This document shows positions 1 through 7,115 of a stretch of DNA of 12,193 nt, one piece after another; the first letter of the stretch is position 1; every line of letters begins with the position of its first letter. A program made the position numbers and the translations under genes. Below the pieces are notes generated by a model that was given only the letters and a program-made list of their open reading frames with translations, did no database searches and was not told where the DNA came from. Source of the DNA: Chitinophagales bacterium (GTDB taxonomy: Bacteria; Bacteroidota; Bacteroidia; Chitinophagales; JADIYW01); NCBI GenBank assembly GCA_020848315.1, contig JADLAH010000226.1:1-12193 (forward strand), given 5' to 3'.

Positions 1-39
1 CCGGATGCCTTTGCCTAACGCGTCTTTTTTCTTACTCAT
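1..39 (-). CDS. parB: ParB chromosome-partitioning protein, N-terminal start only (partial)
   Basis: Only the first 13 codons are in the window. They read MSKKKDALGKGIR on the minus strand, the usual opening of Bacteroidota ParB proteins, where a short basic stretch and a G-K-G-I/L-x motif precede the ParB/Spo0J core. A second ATG lies directly upstream in frame at 40-42, so the start may be one residue earlier. The gene begins 7 to 10 bases after the parA stop, as expected for a parAB operon. ParB binds parS sites near the origin, spreads along DNA as a CTP-dependent clamp, and stimulates the ParA ATPase. The call rests on the short N-terminus and the parA neighbour; the domains lie outside the window. 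Confidence 0.8.
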   Translation of the reverse strand, partial: MSKKKDALGKGIR

Positions 40-49
40 CATTGCTGTA

Positions 50-883
50 TTAATTGAGATTTTCGTTTACATTATTTCCCTGCTCTTCGGGCAGTGTTTC
101 TTCTGCGGACAGTGCCGTCAGGCCGTTTTTCTGCAGTATTTCCCGCGCCAGATTCAGGTAGTTTACCGCGCCCTTGCTCTCCGCATCATACATGATGATA
201 GGCTGACGCAAACTCTGCGCTTCGCCCAATCGGGTATTTCTGTGGATAATGGTATTAAAGACACTGTTTTCAAAACGGCGTTTCACCTCAGACACCACCT
301 GATTGGACAGGTTGAGGCGCTGGTCATACATTGTCAGGAGGATACCTTCAATCTCTAAATCTTTGTTTAAACGAGATTGAACTATCTTTATGGTATTCAG
401 CAATTTACCCAATCCTTCCAAAGCGAAGTATTCGCACTGTACCGGCACGAGTACCGAATCGGAGGCAGTGAGTGCATTTACCGTAATGAGACCCAATGAC
501 GGAGAGCAGTCGATGATGATGAAATCAAACTCTTTACGTAATTCTTCAAGCACTTGTGACAGGATTTTCTCGCGGTTCGGGTGATTGATTAATTCAATCT
601 CAGCACCTACGAGGTCGAGATGAGCCGGCAGCAAATACAGATTCGGCGTGTCCGTTTCCAGTATGATATCTTTTGCTTTCACGGAGTCAATCAGACATTC
701 GTATAAACTCACCTTGATATTTCTCGGATCAAAACCGCATCCACTCGTGGAGTTGGCCTGCGGATCGGCATCTATCAATAAGGTTTTCTGTTCGAGGATG
801 GCCAGACTGGCTGCCAGGTTGATAGCGGTAGTCGTTTTTCCAACGCCGCCTTTTTGGTTTGCTATGCTAATGATTTTTCCCAT
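50..883 (-). CDS. parA: ParA/Soj-type chromosome-partitioning ATPase
   Basis: A 277-residue cytoplasmic ATPase that binds DNA non-specifically and moves ParB-parS complexes during chromosome segregation. The deviant Walker A motif KGGVGKTT is at residues 11-18, with the signature lysine K11 of the ParA/MinD family. The A' motif DADPQ is at 38-42 and Walker B (IIIDCSP) is around D125. Length matches chromosomal Soj proteins of about 250-280 residues without an N-terminal DNA-binding extension, so a plasmid type Ia ParA is unlikely. The last 20 or so residues form a polar, acidic tail. The start is supported by GAAGGAC about 10 bases upstream of the ATG. parB follows within 10 bases. The hydrolase gene upstream ends 77 bases away and could be co-transcribed; I saw no clear promoter or terminator in that AT-rich gap. 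Confidence 0.95.
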   Translation of the reverse strand: MGKIISIANQKGGVGKTTTAINLAASLAILEQKTLLIDADPQANSTSGCGFDPRNIKVSLYECLIDSVKAKDIILETDTPNLYLLPAHLDLVGAEIELINHPNREKILSQVLEELRKEFDFIIIDCSPSLGLITVNALTASDSVLVPVQCEYFALEGLGKLLNTIKIVQSRLNKDLEIEGILLTMYDQRLNLSNQVVSEVKRRFENSVFNTIIHRNTRLGEAQSLRQPIIMYDAESKGAVNYLNLAREILQKNGLTALSAEETLPEEQGNNVNENLN

Positions 884-960
884 TTTATACGTCCTTCGTT
901 ATGAGACAAGGTATTTTATTACTTTAAAAATAAAACACTATCCACTTGTTATTCTGTTAT

Positions 961-1641
961 TTATAATTCAATTGTTTCGCCAATATTCAGCAGTATCAAT
1001 TCTTTGCCTGCTGCTGCAAACTGCTGTTTGGCGGCTTCGTGGTCAATGACAATATAGCCGAATGTATCGTAATGCACGCCGATGATTTTATCGCACTGAA
1101 TGAAATCGGCAGCAGCAATAGCATCCTCTATTCCCATGGTGAAATTGTCACCAATTGGCAGGACCGCAAATTTTAATTTCGCCCATCTCGGAATCAGCTG
1201 CATGTCCATGGTCAGCGCGGTATCTCCGCTGTAATAGAAATCGCCTTCCGCTGTATTGAAAACGAATCCCATCGGATTGGCGCCGTAGGTGCCGTCGGGC
1301 AGACAGGAAGAGTGCTGCGCCACCACACATTTCACACTGCCAAAGTCGGAGGACCATTTGCCGCCGGTATTCATCGGTCGGAAATTCGCCACACCCTGTT
1401 TGGACATCCACTCATAGATTTCAAAGGCACAGATAACGGTAGCCTGCGTACGGGTGGCTATCGCCACGGCATCTGCAATATGATCCGCATGTCCATGTGA
1501 AATAGCAATATAATCACAGGCAATATCTTCTATACGAATGTCTTTGGCCAGTTCATTGGGTGTAATAAACGGATCGAAAAGGATGCGTTTCCCATTGCAT
1601 TCCACCAAAAAACAGGCATGTCCGTAGTAAGTCAGTTTCAT
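961..1641 (-). CDS. UPF0173 family metal-dependent hydrolase (metallo-beta-lactamase fold)
   Basis: A 226-residue protein of the metallo-beta-lactamase superfamily, full length for the UPF0173 (YtkL-like) group. It begins MKLTYYGHACF, typical of this family. The metal-binding signature H-x-H-x-D-H is at residues 49-54 (SHGHADHI). Further ligands are probably H110 (AQHSS), D140 (YSGDT) and H190 (GVHYDTF), which completes a two-metal site. There is no signal peptide, so it should be cytoplasmic. The family is conserved, but its substrate is not established, and I assign none. It lies upstream of parA on the same strand with a 77-base gap. A TATTTTTG promoter element and a small dyad lie just upstream. 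The ATG has no Shine-Dalgarno sequence, only an A-rich leader, which is common in this phylum. Confidence 0.93.
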   Translation of the reverse strand: MKLTYYGHACFLVECNGKRILFDPFITPNELAKDIRIEDIACDYIAISHGHADHIADAVAIATRTQATVICAFEIYEWMSKQGVANFRPMNTGGKWSSDFGSVKCVVAQHSSCLPDGTYGANPMGFVFNTAEGDFYYSGDTALTMDMQLIPRWAKLKFAVLPIGDNFTMGIEDAIAAADFIQCDKIIGVHYDTFGYIVIDHEAAKQQFAAAGKELILLNIGETIEL

Positions 1642-1671
1642 TTTTTACGCGATTACAGTTCAACCATATCC

Positions 1672-1688
1672 GGAACAACGAATGTTCC
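1672..1688. repeat. Inverted repeat GGAACA-N5-TGTTCC
   Basis: A perfect 6-bp inverted repeat (arms 1672-1677 and 1683-1688) with a 5-base spacer, close to the predicted transcription start of the hydrolase gene. It could be an operator or a 5' stem-loop. The right arm extends to TGTTCCACG, half of a parS-like sequence. The repeat is directly visible; its function is not known. Confidence 0.4.
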
Positions 1689-1693
1689 ACGCT

Positions 1694-1701
1694 CAAAAAT
1701 A
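1694..1701 (-). promoter_or_regulatory. Candidate -7 promoter element for the UPF0173 hydrolase gene
   Basis: Read on the minus strand this is TATTTTTG, an exact match to the Bacteroidota -7 consensus TAnnTTTG. It lies about 52 bases before the hydrolase start codon and would give a leader of about 45-50 bases. A convincing -33 TTG at the right distance is not visible, so the call is tentative. Confidence 0.35.
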
Positions 1702-1900
1702 GGGTATTCACAGCAGGTATTTTCATCTGTTTATTCAAGAAATACGCACATTTTTGTGTGGATAAATGGTAACCTCCTGTGAATGAAGCGATTTCGTGGA
1801 ACAAGCCCGGCTAGCTTGCAGATTTTAATCTCATTTGATGCATATTCTCCGCAGTCACCGGCTGTTGATAATTCGGAGCATGCATTCATTGAAGTAATTT

Positions 1901-1908
1901 TACTTTTA
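1901..1908 (+). promoter_or_regulatory. Candidate -7 promoter element for the FMN reductase operon
   Basis: TACTTTTA matches 7 of 8 positions of TAnnTTTG, about 21 bases before the start codon at 1930. The same octamer serves as the better-supported -7 element of the btuB promoter at 4946. No good -33 TTG lies 17-23 bases upstream, so this is weak. Confidence 0.3.
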
Positions 1909-1929
1909 GCTTTTAAATTTATCCTGATT

Positions 1930-2454
1930 ATGCTTACTATTTTTCACGGCACTGCCCGTATCAACAGCAACTCCCGCAAAATAGCGGACTATTACGACGA
2001 AGTATTGGGAAAAAGGAATATTCCGCACCAGTTTTTTACGCTGGAAAATGTGGATGATTCCATTTTCAATAAGACCTTTCACAACCCCAAACATCCGCAA
2101 TTGCAAAGTATTGAAGATCATATTCTGGGACCAACCTCTAAATATATCTTCATCATTCCTGAATACAATGGCAGTTTTCCCGGCATGTTCAAGGGTTTTA
2201 TCGACGCCTCGGATGTAAAGAAATGCTTTCACAACAAGAAAGCCTGCCTGACCGGTGTGGCGGACGGACGCGCCGGCAACCTGCGCGGAATGGAACACCT
2301 CACTAATATTTTCAATCACATGAAGATGAATGTGCTGCATTTTAAAATTCCCATTTCGCAGGTTTCTACCCATCTCGATGCGCAGGGAAAATTACAGAGT
2401 GACGAAATAAAAGCGATGATTGACCAGCAATTGGATTTAATGCTGGATTTCTGA
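1930..2454 (+). CDS. NADPH-dependent FMN reductase-like flavoprotein
   Basis: A 174-residue flavodoxin-fold protein of the NADPH-dependent FMN reductase (FMN_red) family, which reduces flavins, quinones or related acceptors in the cytoplasm. The FMN phosphate-binding loop is GTARINSNS at residues 7-15, directly after the first beta strand (MLTIFH). The second hallmark, PEYNGSFPG, is at 77-85, followed by a lysine and the FID motif. GRAGNLRG at 113-120 matches the third flavin-contact region. Length is normal for the family (about 170-190). The start at 1930 is chosen because the fold begins there, although the frame is open upstream to 1783. The next gene starts 7 bases after the stop, so the two are probably co-transcribed. 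The true electron acceptor cannot be told from sequence. Confidence 0.9.
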   Translation: MLTIFHGTARINSNSRKIADYYDEVLGKRNIPHQFFTLENVDDSIFNKTFHNPKHPQLQSIEDHILGPTSKYIFIIPEYNGSFPGMFKGFIDASDVKKCFHNKKACLTGVADGRAGNLRGMEHLTNIFNHMKMNVLHFKIPISQVSTHLDAQGKLQSDEIKAMIDQQLDLMLDF

Positions 2455-2461
2455 TAAGCAT

Positions 2462-4096
2462 ATGATTCGGAATATTGTATACAGTATAGGTTATTTCCTG
2501 CTGCTCTTGTCAGCAGGCGGTTGCAATCAGTATGCCGGCAGGGCAAAAGATGTATTTCATATGAATATCTCTGCCGGACTGACCTCGCTGGATCCGGCTT
2601 TTTCCAAAGACCAGGCCACCATGTGGTGCGACGCGCAAATCTACAACGGACTGGTGCAGATTGACGAGCAGCTGAATGTGCGCCCGTGCATTGCGAAGCG
2701 CTGGCAGATCAGCGAAGACGGCCTTACCTATACTTTTATCCTTCGCGATGACGTTTACTTCCACGATCATCCTGTATTTCCGGACACTGTGGGGCGAAAA
2801 GTAACGGCAAAGGATTTTGTATACTCATTAGGACGACTGATTGACACCACGGTGGCATCTACCGGCGGATGGCTATTCAACGACAAAGTGGATAAGCGAC
2901 AACCATTTACCGCACCGGACGACACCACCTTTGTGATACACCTGAAGACGCCGTTTCGGCCGATGCTGAGCCTGCTTACACTGCCATACTGTTCGGTGGT
3001 GCCCAAAGAAATCGTGACGCATTACGGAAAAGACTTCAGGTCACATCCCGTAGGTACCGGTCCCTTCAAGATGGTGCGCTGGGAAGAAGGCAATGTGCTC
3101 ATCCTTACCAGAAACACCCGTTATTTTGTAAAGGACAGCAATGGACAAACCTTACCCTATCTGCAAGGTGTTCGCATCAGTTTCATCGCCGACAAAGGCA
3201 CGGAATTCCTGCAATTTTCACAGCGTAAAATCGACTTTATCACAGGGCTGGATGTGGCTTATAAAGATGAGCTGCTCACCGGCAACGGCACGCTGCAAGC
3301 AGACTGGAAAGATAAAATCATCTTTGAGAAGATGCCATATCTGAATACCGAATATCTCGGCATTTCGATGGGCAAACAGCCGGTGGAGGCATTGAAAAAT
3401 AAGAAAGTCAGACAAGCCATCAACTATGCCATTGATCGCAGAAAAATGCTGACCTACCTGCGCAACAACATCGGCACTCCGGCAGAACAAGGCATGATAC
3501 CCAAAGGCGTTCCCTGTTATGACAGCAGCATGGTCGGATACACCTATCAGCCGGAGAAGGCACGAGCGCTGCTGGCCGAAGCCGGATATCCGAACGGAAA
3601 GGGGATTGCCCCAATAAAAATCTACTCTAATCCAACTTATCAGGATCTTATTACCAATATTGCCAATGAATTGTCCAACATCGGTATTACCTGCCTGATT
3701 GAAAACAGACCGGCCACCTTCCTGCGGGAAGCGATGCGCAAAAATGAAGCGGAATTTTTCCGGGCTTCCTGGATCGGCGATTATCCGGATGGAGAAAACT
3801 ACCTGACCTTGTTTTACAGTAAGAATGGCGCACCACCCAATTACACTTATTTTAAAAATCCAGAATACGACCGATTGTATGAGACAGCCATGCGTGCTGT
3901 GGATGAAAAGGAAACCTTCTAGCTATATCGAATAATGGAACACATCATTATTGATGAAGCGCCCGTAGTGCCTTTATTTTATGATGAAGTCACCCGATTC
4001 AAACACAAATATGTAATAGGTTTGAAAAACAACGCGATGAATATGGTGTTACTGAAAGAAGTAAAACTGGATTTCTCTATTGTAGAACAACCGTAA
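2462..4096 (+). pseudogene. Oligopeptide/dipeptide ABC transporter substrate-binding lipoprotein, interrupted by an in-frame amber codon
   Basis: A family 5 extracellular solute-binding protein (OppA/DppA type), which captures peptides for an ABC importer. The N-terminus is a lipoprotein signal with a hydrophobic core and a cysteine at residue 21 (SAGGC). Family landmarks include LTSLDPAF near 40-47, LTYTFILRDDVYFHD near 88-102, VGTGPFK at 197-203 and VRQAINYAIDR at 316-326. Translation stops at TAG 3920-3922 after 486 residues. The same frame then continues for 57 codons to TAA 4094-4096 and encodes the expected C-terminus (EAPVVPLFYDE and onward). Repaired length would be 544 residues, normal for the family. 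One C-to-T change, from CAG to TAG, would explain it. No permease or ATPase genes are adjacent. It starts 7 bases after the FMN reductase gene. Whether this is a real mutation, readthrough or a sequencing error cannot be decided here. Confidence 0.85.
3920..3922 (+). other. In-frame amber stop inside the peptide-binding protein gene
   Basis: TAG interrupts an otherwise continuous frame between GAAACCTTC and CTATATCGA. Homologues normally have an uninterrupted helix here (of the type Q-L-Y-x-x-M-E-x-I-I-x-x-E-A-P-x-x-P-L), so the likely ancestral codon is CAG (Gln). The next in-frame ATG is at 3935, so a short tail peptide could be re-initiated, but it would lack the rest of the protein. Confidence 0.85.
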
Positions 4097-4120
4097 TATC
4101 TTAACACATCAAACGTCAGC

Positions 4121-4921
4121 ATGATTAAAAGTATCATCACACATAAACCCACCAAGCTATTCATTTTCCTTGGCGGATTCTTTATTGCAAACGCATTCAT
4201 CGCGGAAGTAATCGGTGTGAAGATTTTTTCACTGGAAGACACACTCGGCATACCGGCCGCGAATATTTCACTGTTCGGCAATCTATTCTCCTTTAATCTA
4301 ACCGCCGGTGTATTGCTGTGGCCGGGGGTGTTTATCATGACCGACATTATCAATGAATACTACGGTGAACGCGGCGTACGTTTTTTGTCCTATCTCACCG
4401 TTTGTCTGCTGGCCTATGCATTCCTGATGTATTATCTGGCAATAACGCTCGTGCCTGCCGGCTGGTGGTCGGGTTCGCGTACTGAGCAGGGCGTGCCGGA
4501 CATGCAAAGTGCATACAGTCAGATATTCGGACAAGGCATCGGCATTATTCTGGGTTCTCTCGTGGCCTTCCTGATCGGACAGGTAGTGGATGTCGTCATC
4601 TTTCATAAAATAAAGAAATGGAGCGGCGAGAAATATATATGGCTGCGCGCGACAGGCTCCACACTGGTGTCACAGCTGATAGACAGTTTTGTGGTACTGT
4701 TCATAGCATTTTATATTTATCCGACTTTATATCCGGCACAAGGCAAGCCTTGGGCCATCAGTCTGGTGCTGTCGGTGTGCATCGGAAATTACATTTACAA
4801 GTTTATTGTCGCGGTGCTCATGACGCCCGTGATATATGCCGTTCACGGAATGATAGAGCGATATCTGGGAGAAAAGACCGCGGCAGAGATGAAAAAATCT
4901 GCGTTAAAAGATGCGGATTAA
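4121..4921 (+). CDS. Queuosine precursor transporter, YhhQ family
   Basis: A 266-residue integral membrane protein of the YhhQ (COG1738/TIGR00697) family, which takes up queuosine precursors such as preQ0 or preQ1 across the inner membrane for tRNA modification. Several hydrophobic segments are visible, at about residues 11-34, 58-76, 88-112, 136-162, 180-202 and 213-243. Family-typical polar motifs are present: DIINEYYG at 75-82, at the end of a membrane helix, and LRATGSTLVSQLIDS at 175-189. Length is somewhat above the usual 220-240, mainly from a loop after residue 112. The gene starts 24 bases after the binding-protein frame ends and is probably the last gene of that transcription unit. 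Its stop codon touches the promoter of the cobalamin riboswitch operon. Substrate identity comes from the family, not from this sequence. Confidence 0.88.
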   Translation: MIKSIITHKPTKLFIFLGGFFIANAFIAEVIGVKIFSLEDTLGIPAANISLFGNLFSFNLTAGVLLWPGVFIMTDIINEYYGERGVRFLSYLTVCLLAYAFLMYYLAITLVPAGWWSGSRTEQGVPDMQSAYSQIFGQGIGIILGSLVAFLIGQVVDVVIFHKIKKWSGEKYIWLRATGSTLVSQLIDSFVVLFIAFYIYPTLYPAQGKPWAISLVLSVCIGNYIYKFIVAVLMTPVIYAVHGMIERYLGEKTAAEMKKSALKDAD

Positions 4922-4922
4922 T

Positions 4923-4953
4923 TTTGAAAAGCCGATTGTCTGACTTACTTTTA
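4923..4953 (+). promoter_or_regulatory. Promoter of the cobalamin riboswitch-btuB-btuG operon
   Basis: TTTG at 4923-4926, a 19-base spacer and TACTTTTA at 4946-4953 match the Bacteroidota sigma factor pattern (TTTG, then TAnnTTTG) at 7 of 8 positions in the -7 box. The implied start near 4957-4960 places transcription exactly at the 5' edge of the riboswitch, which supports both calls. The -33 element begins two bases after the upstream transporter's stop codon. Confidence 0.65.
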
Positions 4954-4956
4954 CTT

Positions 4957-5136
4957 GCGAATATAGGTTCTCCGTTTCAATGCTGAGATGAAAAGGGAAA
5001 CAAGTGAAATTCTTGTACAGTCCCAGCTGCTGTAAGCACATTCCTGAGCAATCAGGCCTGCTGAATTCTACAACCACTGCCGGCAACGGCGGGAAGGTTT
5101 CAGTACGGTGCGAGTCAGAAGACCTGCCTGCATTCT
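4957..5136 (+). ncRNA. Cobalamin (B12) riboswitch
   Basis: A clear cobalamin-family aptamer in the leader of the btuB-like gene. The 5' GGTT (4966-4969) pairs with GACC (5121-5124). AAAAGGGAA (4991-4999) carries GGGA, which pairs with TCCC at 5021-5024. ACAAG (5000-5004) pairs with CTTGT (5012-5016). The CTGCTGTAAGC core segment follows at 5027-5037. A side hairpin CCTGA-GCAA-TCAGG lies at 5043-5056. ACCACTG (5073-5079) and GGGAAGGT (5091-5098) form the next conserved pair around GCCG-GCAA-CGGC. The B12-box variant GAGTCAGAAGACCTGCC is at 5112-5128. The usual GCC/GGC pair is here ACC/GGT, a compensatory change that supports a working RNA. High cobalamin should lower expression of btuB and btuG. 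Between aptamer and start codon lie a CACT-AAAAA-AGTG hairpin (5140-5152) and a GAGGA at 5157-5161, so control of translation initiation is plausible; there is no U-tract terminator. Confidence 0.93.
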
Positions 5137-5177
5137 TATCACTAAAAAAGTGTTCTGAGGAAACATTTTGCAGTACC

Positions 5178-7115
5178 ATGAAGACAAGAACTTACATCTA
5201 TGTCAGCATGATGTGTTTTTTCACATGTATGTTAATGCCATCCGCGAAGGCAGACACGCTTGTTTTGCCCGAACTCGAAGTGCAGGCCAGTCGCGAATTT
5301 TTCTTTGTAAAAGACAATAAAACCTATCGGTTGGATTCCTTCCGCAGACAGTGGTATGGCAATAATCACCTCGGCGATTTGTTGCAATACAGTTCCTTTG
5401 TTCACATCAATAACTACGGCATGGGCGCATCGTCCACTTTCTCTATCCGCGGCACTGCGGACGACCAGTCGGCCGTATTGTGGAACGGCATCAATATCCG
5501 TTCTCTGTCATTAGGCAGTACAGATGTATCCATCATTCCGGTACATGAACAGGATCAGATTTCCGTTATCACCAACAGCGCCTCGTCCATATATGGGAGC
5601 GGTACTTTCGGAGGTGCCATCCTCATCAATAATGCCGCCAACTGGAACAACCGGTTTACACTGAACGGAAAATATGATTTCGGAAATTTCAACAGTCATA
5701 AAGGCGACCTGTCGCTTGCCGCGGGAAATGAAAAAATACAGTTTCAAACCTATGGCACGTATCACAAAGCTACCAACAATTTTCGGTATTATGACGCCTA
5801 CAAACCGGGGCAACCGCTGTCGGTATTGCAGCACAACGCATTGGAAAATCTGGCGTCCATATCCAATTTATTCTGGCGTCCAACCGGCAAAACCCTGATA
5901 CAAGCAGGTAGCTGGACACAACAAAAATACAAGGAAATACCTGCCATTATGGGCGGTTCGCCGGTAAGCAGTAAATGGCAGGAAGACTTTACCACCAAAA
6001 ATTATTTTTACTTACAACAACAAACCCGAAAAGGAGTGTGGTATAATCGGGCCGCGCTCGTGTATGACCGGCAGCTATATTCCGACAGTCTGTTTGGTAT
6101 TGATGCCAGCTACGCTATGTATAAACTGACCAACAGCATCAATTACCGGCATTATTTCAAGAACCGAGTTATCCTGGATGCCGGCGCGGATTATTATTAC
6201 GACCGGGCGAAAATCACCAACTATCATTCCATTGTCAATGAACACAGAGCCGGCCTGTTTGCAGGTGTGAAATACAACAAAAAAGAATGGACATTTTCCG
6301 CGAGCGTGCGGCAGGAAATTCACCGGTATAGATATTTCCGTCCGCTGTTCAGTGCGGAAATCGTGTATAATCACCCTTCTGGCAGGATACAAACCGGCAT
6401 CAACTATGCGGACAAATACCGCATTCCTGATTTAAATGATAAATACTGGCAGCCCGGCGGCAATCCGGAGCTAAGACCGGAAAATGGCTGGACACTCGAG
6501 TGGAACCAACAGTTCGAGCTATTGCCGCTACACCATAAACATCAATTGCAGTTTTCTTATTCGGGCTACTATACCCGCATCAAGGATAATATTGTGTGGA
6601 CACCGCTGACTGCCACTTTATGGTCGCCCAGAAACGTAAAAAACACGCAGCACACAGGTATTGAAGCCCGACTGAGCAATATGCTGCAGGCAACAGCAAC
6701 TATACGCATACACACATCCATATTATATCACTACAATCATTCCACCGTAACAAAAGATTACAATCCACTGTCAGAAGGCAATTTTATCCGATACAAGCCA
6801 CAGCATTCCCTGAAAATAAATACCAGCCTGGAAGATCGCAATTTCATGTTAGGATTTAATTACAATTATATCAGCGCCCGATTTACCGATGAAGAAAATA
6901 ATCCGTTCTATGCGTTGAAGGCCTATCATCTGCTGGATATGTTCATCGGATTTAAACTTTCTTACAAATCCTTTACCCCGCAATTTCAGTTTCAGGTAAA
7001 CAACCTGTTGAACACGCGCTATGAAACTATTCGCTCTTATGCGCAACCACTCCGAAATTTCCAAATACGCATATTATTTAACTACTCAACACCTAAATCC
7101 AAAAAAAATGATTAG
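5178..7115 (+). CDS. btuB: TonB-dependent outer-membrane cobalamin receptor, BtuB-like
   Basis: A 645-residue outer-membrane receptor that would import corrinoids using energy from TonB-ExbBD. The start at 5178 is chosen because upstream in-frame codons lie inside the riboswitch and because it gives a clean signal peptide, probably cleaved after residue 25 (PSAKA). A TonB-box-like LPELEV follows at 30-35. The plug domain spans about 40-155, with TFSIRGT, VLWNGINI and the SIYGSGTFGGAI motif. The rest has the alternating aromatic pattern of a 22-strand barrel, including NYADKYRIPDLND, the GGNPELRPENGW stretch and a C-terminal VNNLLNTRYE. There is no carboxypeptidase-like N-terminal extension and the length is close to E. 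coli BtuB, unlike large SusC proteins. The cobalamin riboswitch and the BtuG partner make cobalamin the likely ligand. The 3' end overlaps btuG by 8 bases in another frame. Confidence 0.92.
   Translation: MKTRTYIYVSMMCFFTCMLMPSAKADTLVLPELEVQASREFFFVKDNKTYRLDSFRRQWYGNNHLGDLLQYSSFVHINNYGMGASSTFSIRGTADDQSAVLWNGINIRSLSLGSTDVSIIPVHEQDQISVITNSASSIYGSGTFGGAILINNAANWNNRFTLNGKYDFGNFNSHKGDLSLAAGNEKIQFQTYGTYHKATNNFRYYDAYKPGQPLSVLQHNALENLASISNLFWRPTGKTLIQAGSWTQQKYKEIPAIMGGSPVSSKWQEDFTTKNYFYLQQQTRKGVWYNRAALVYDRQLYSDSLFGIDASYAMYKLTNSINYRHYFKNRVILDAGADYYYDRAKITNYHSIVNEHRAGLFAGVKYNKKEWTFSASVRQEIHRYRYFRPLFSAEIVYNHPSGRIQTGINYADKYRIPDLNDKYWQPGGNPELRPENGWTLEWNQQFELLPLHHKHQLQFSYSGYYTRIKDNIVWTPLTATLWSPRNVKNTQHTGIEARLSNMLQATATIRIHTSILYHYNHSTVTKDYNPLSEGNFIRYKPQHSLKINTSLEDRNFMLGFNYNYISARFTDEENNPFYALKAYHLLDMFIGFKLSYKSFTPQFQFQVNNLLNTRYETIRSYAQPLRNFQIRILFNYSTPKSKKND

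Larger units (their letters stand above)
1642..1929. other. Divergent intergenic region, no convincing gene
   Basis: These 288 bases separate the minus-strand hydrolase from the plus-strand FMN reductase. An open frame on the plus strand runs from 1783 into the reductase, but its first 49 residues have no family character and the flavodoxin fold starts cleanly at the ATG at 1930. Contents: the GGAACA/TGTTCC dyad at 1672-1688; a CACA/TGTG mini-hairpin near 1747-1759; CAAGC/GCTTG arms at 1802-1806 and 1814-1818; a CGTGGAACA at 1795-1803 that is the reverse complement of TGTTCCACG at 1683-1691; and a TACTTTTA promoter-like box at 1901-1908. No tRNA, terminator or small gene is evident. Confidence 0.5.

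Noticed and set aside
884..960. Terminator between the hydrolase and parA genes
   Set aside because: Only an AT-only TTTTATT/AATAAAA pairing is present, with no GC stem or clean T-run; not supportable.
1783..1929. N-terminal extension of the FMN reductase (49 residues in frame)
   Set aside because: The flavodoxin fold begins exactly at the ATG at 1930, and the extension has no family similarity or signal peptide; it is read as intergenic.
3920..3925. Programmed readthrough or amino-acid recoding of TAG
   Set aside because: Although the stop is followed by CTA, there is no pyrrolysine machinery or structured element in view; a simple nonsense change explains it better.
3979..4353. Antisense open frame opposite the binding-protein tail and yhhQ
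   Set aside because: It overlaps recognisable coding sequence, has no family character and is a shadow frame.
5004..5177. Longer N-terminus for the BtuB-like receptor
   Set aside because: These codons lie inside the riboswitch aptamer, and the ATG at 5178 gives a proper signal peptide.
7021..7107. Earlier start for the BtuG-like protein
   Set aside because: It lies within the btuB coding region and would bury the lipoprotein signal 29 residues inside the protein.
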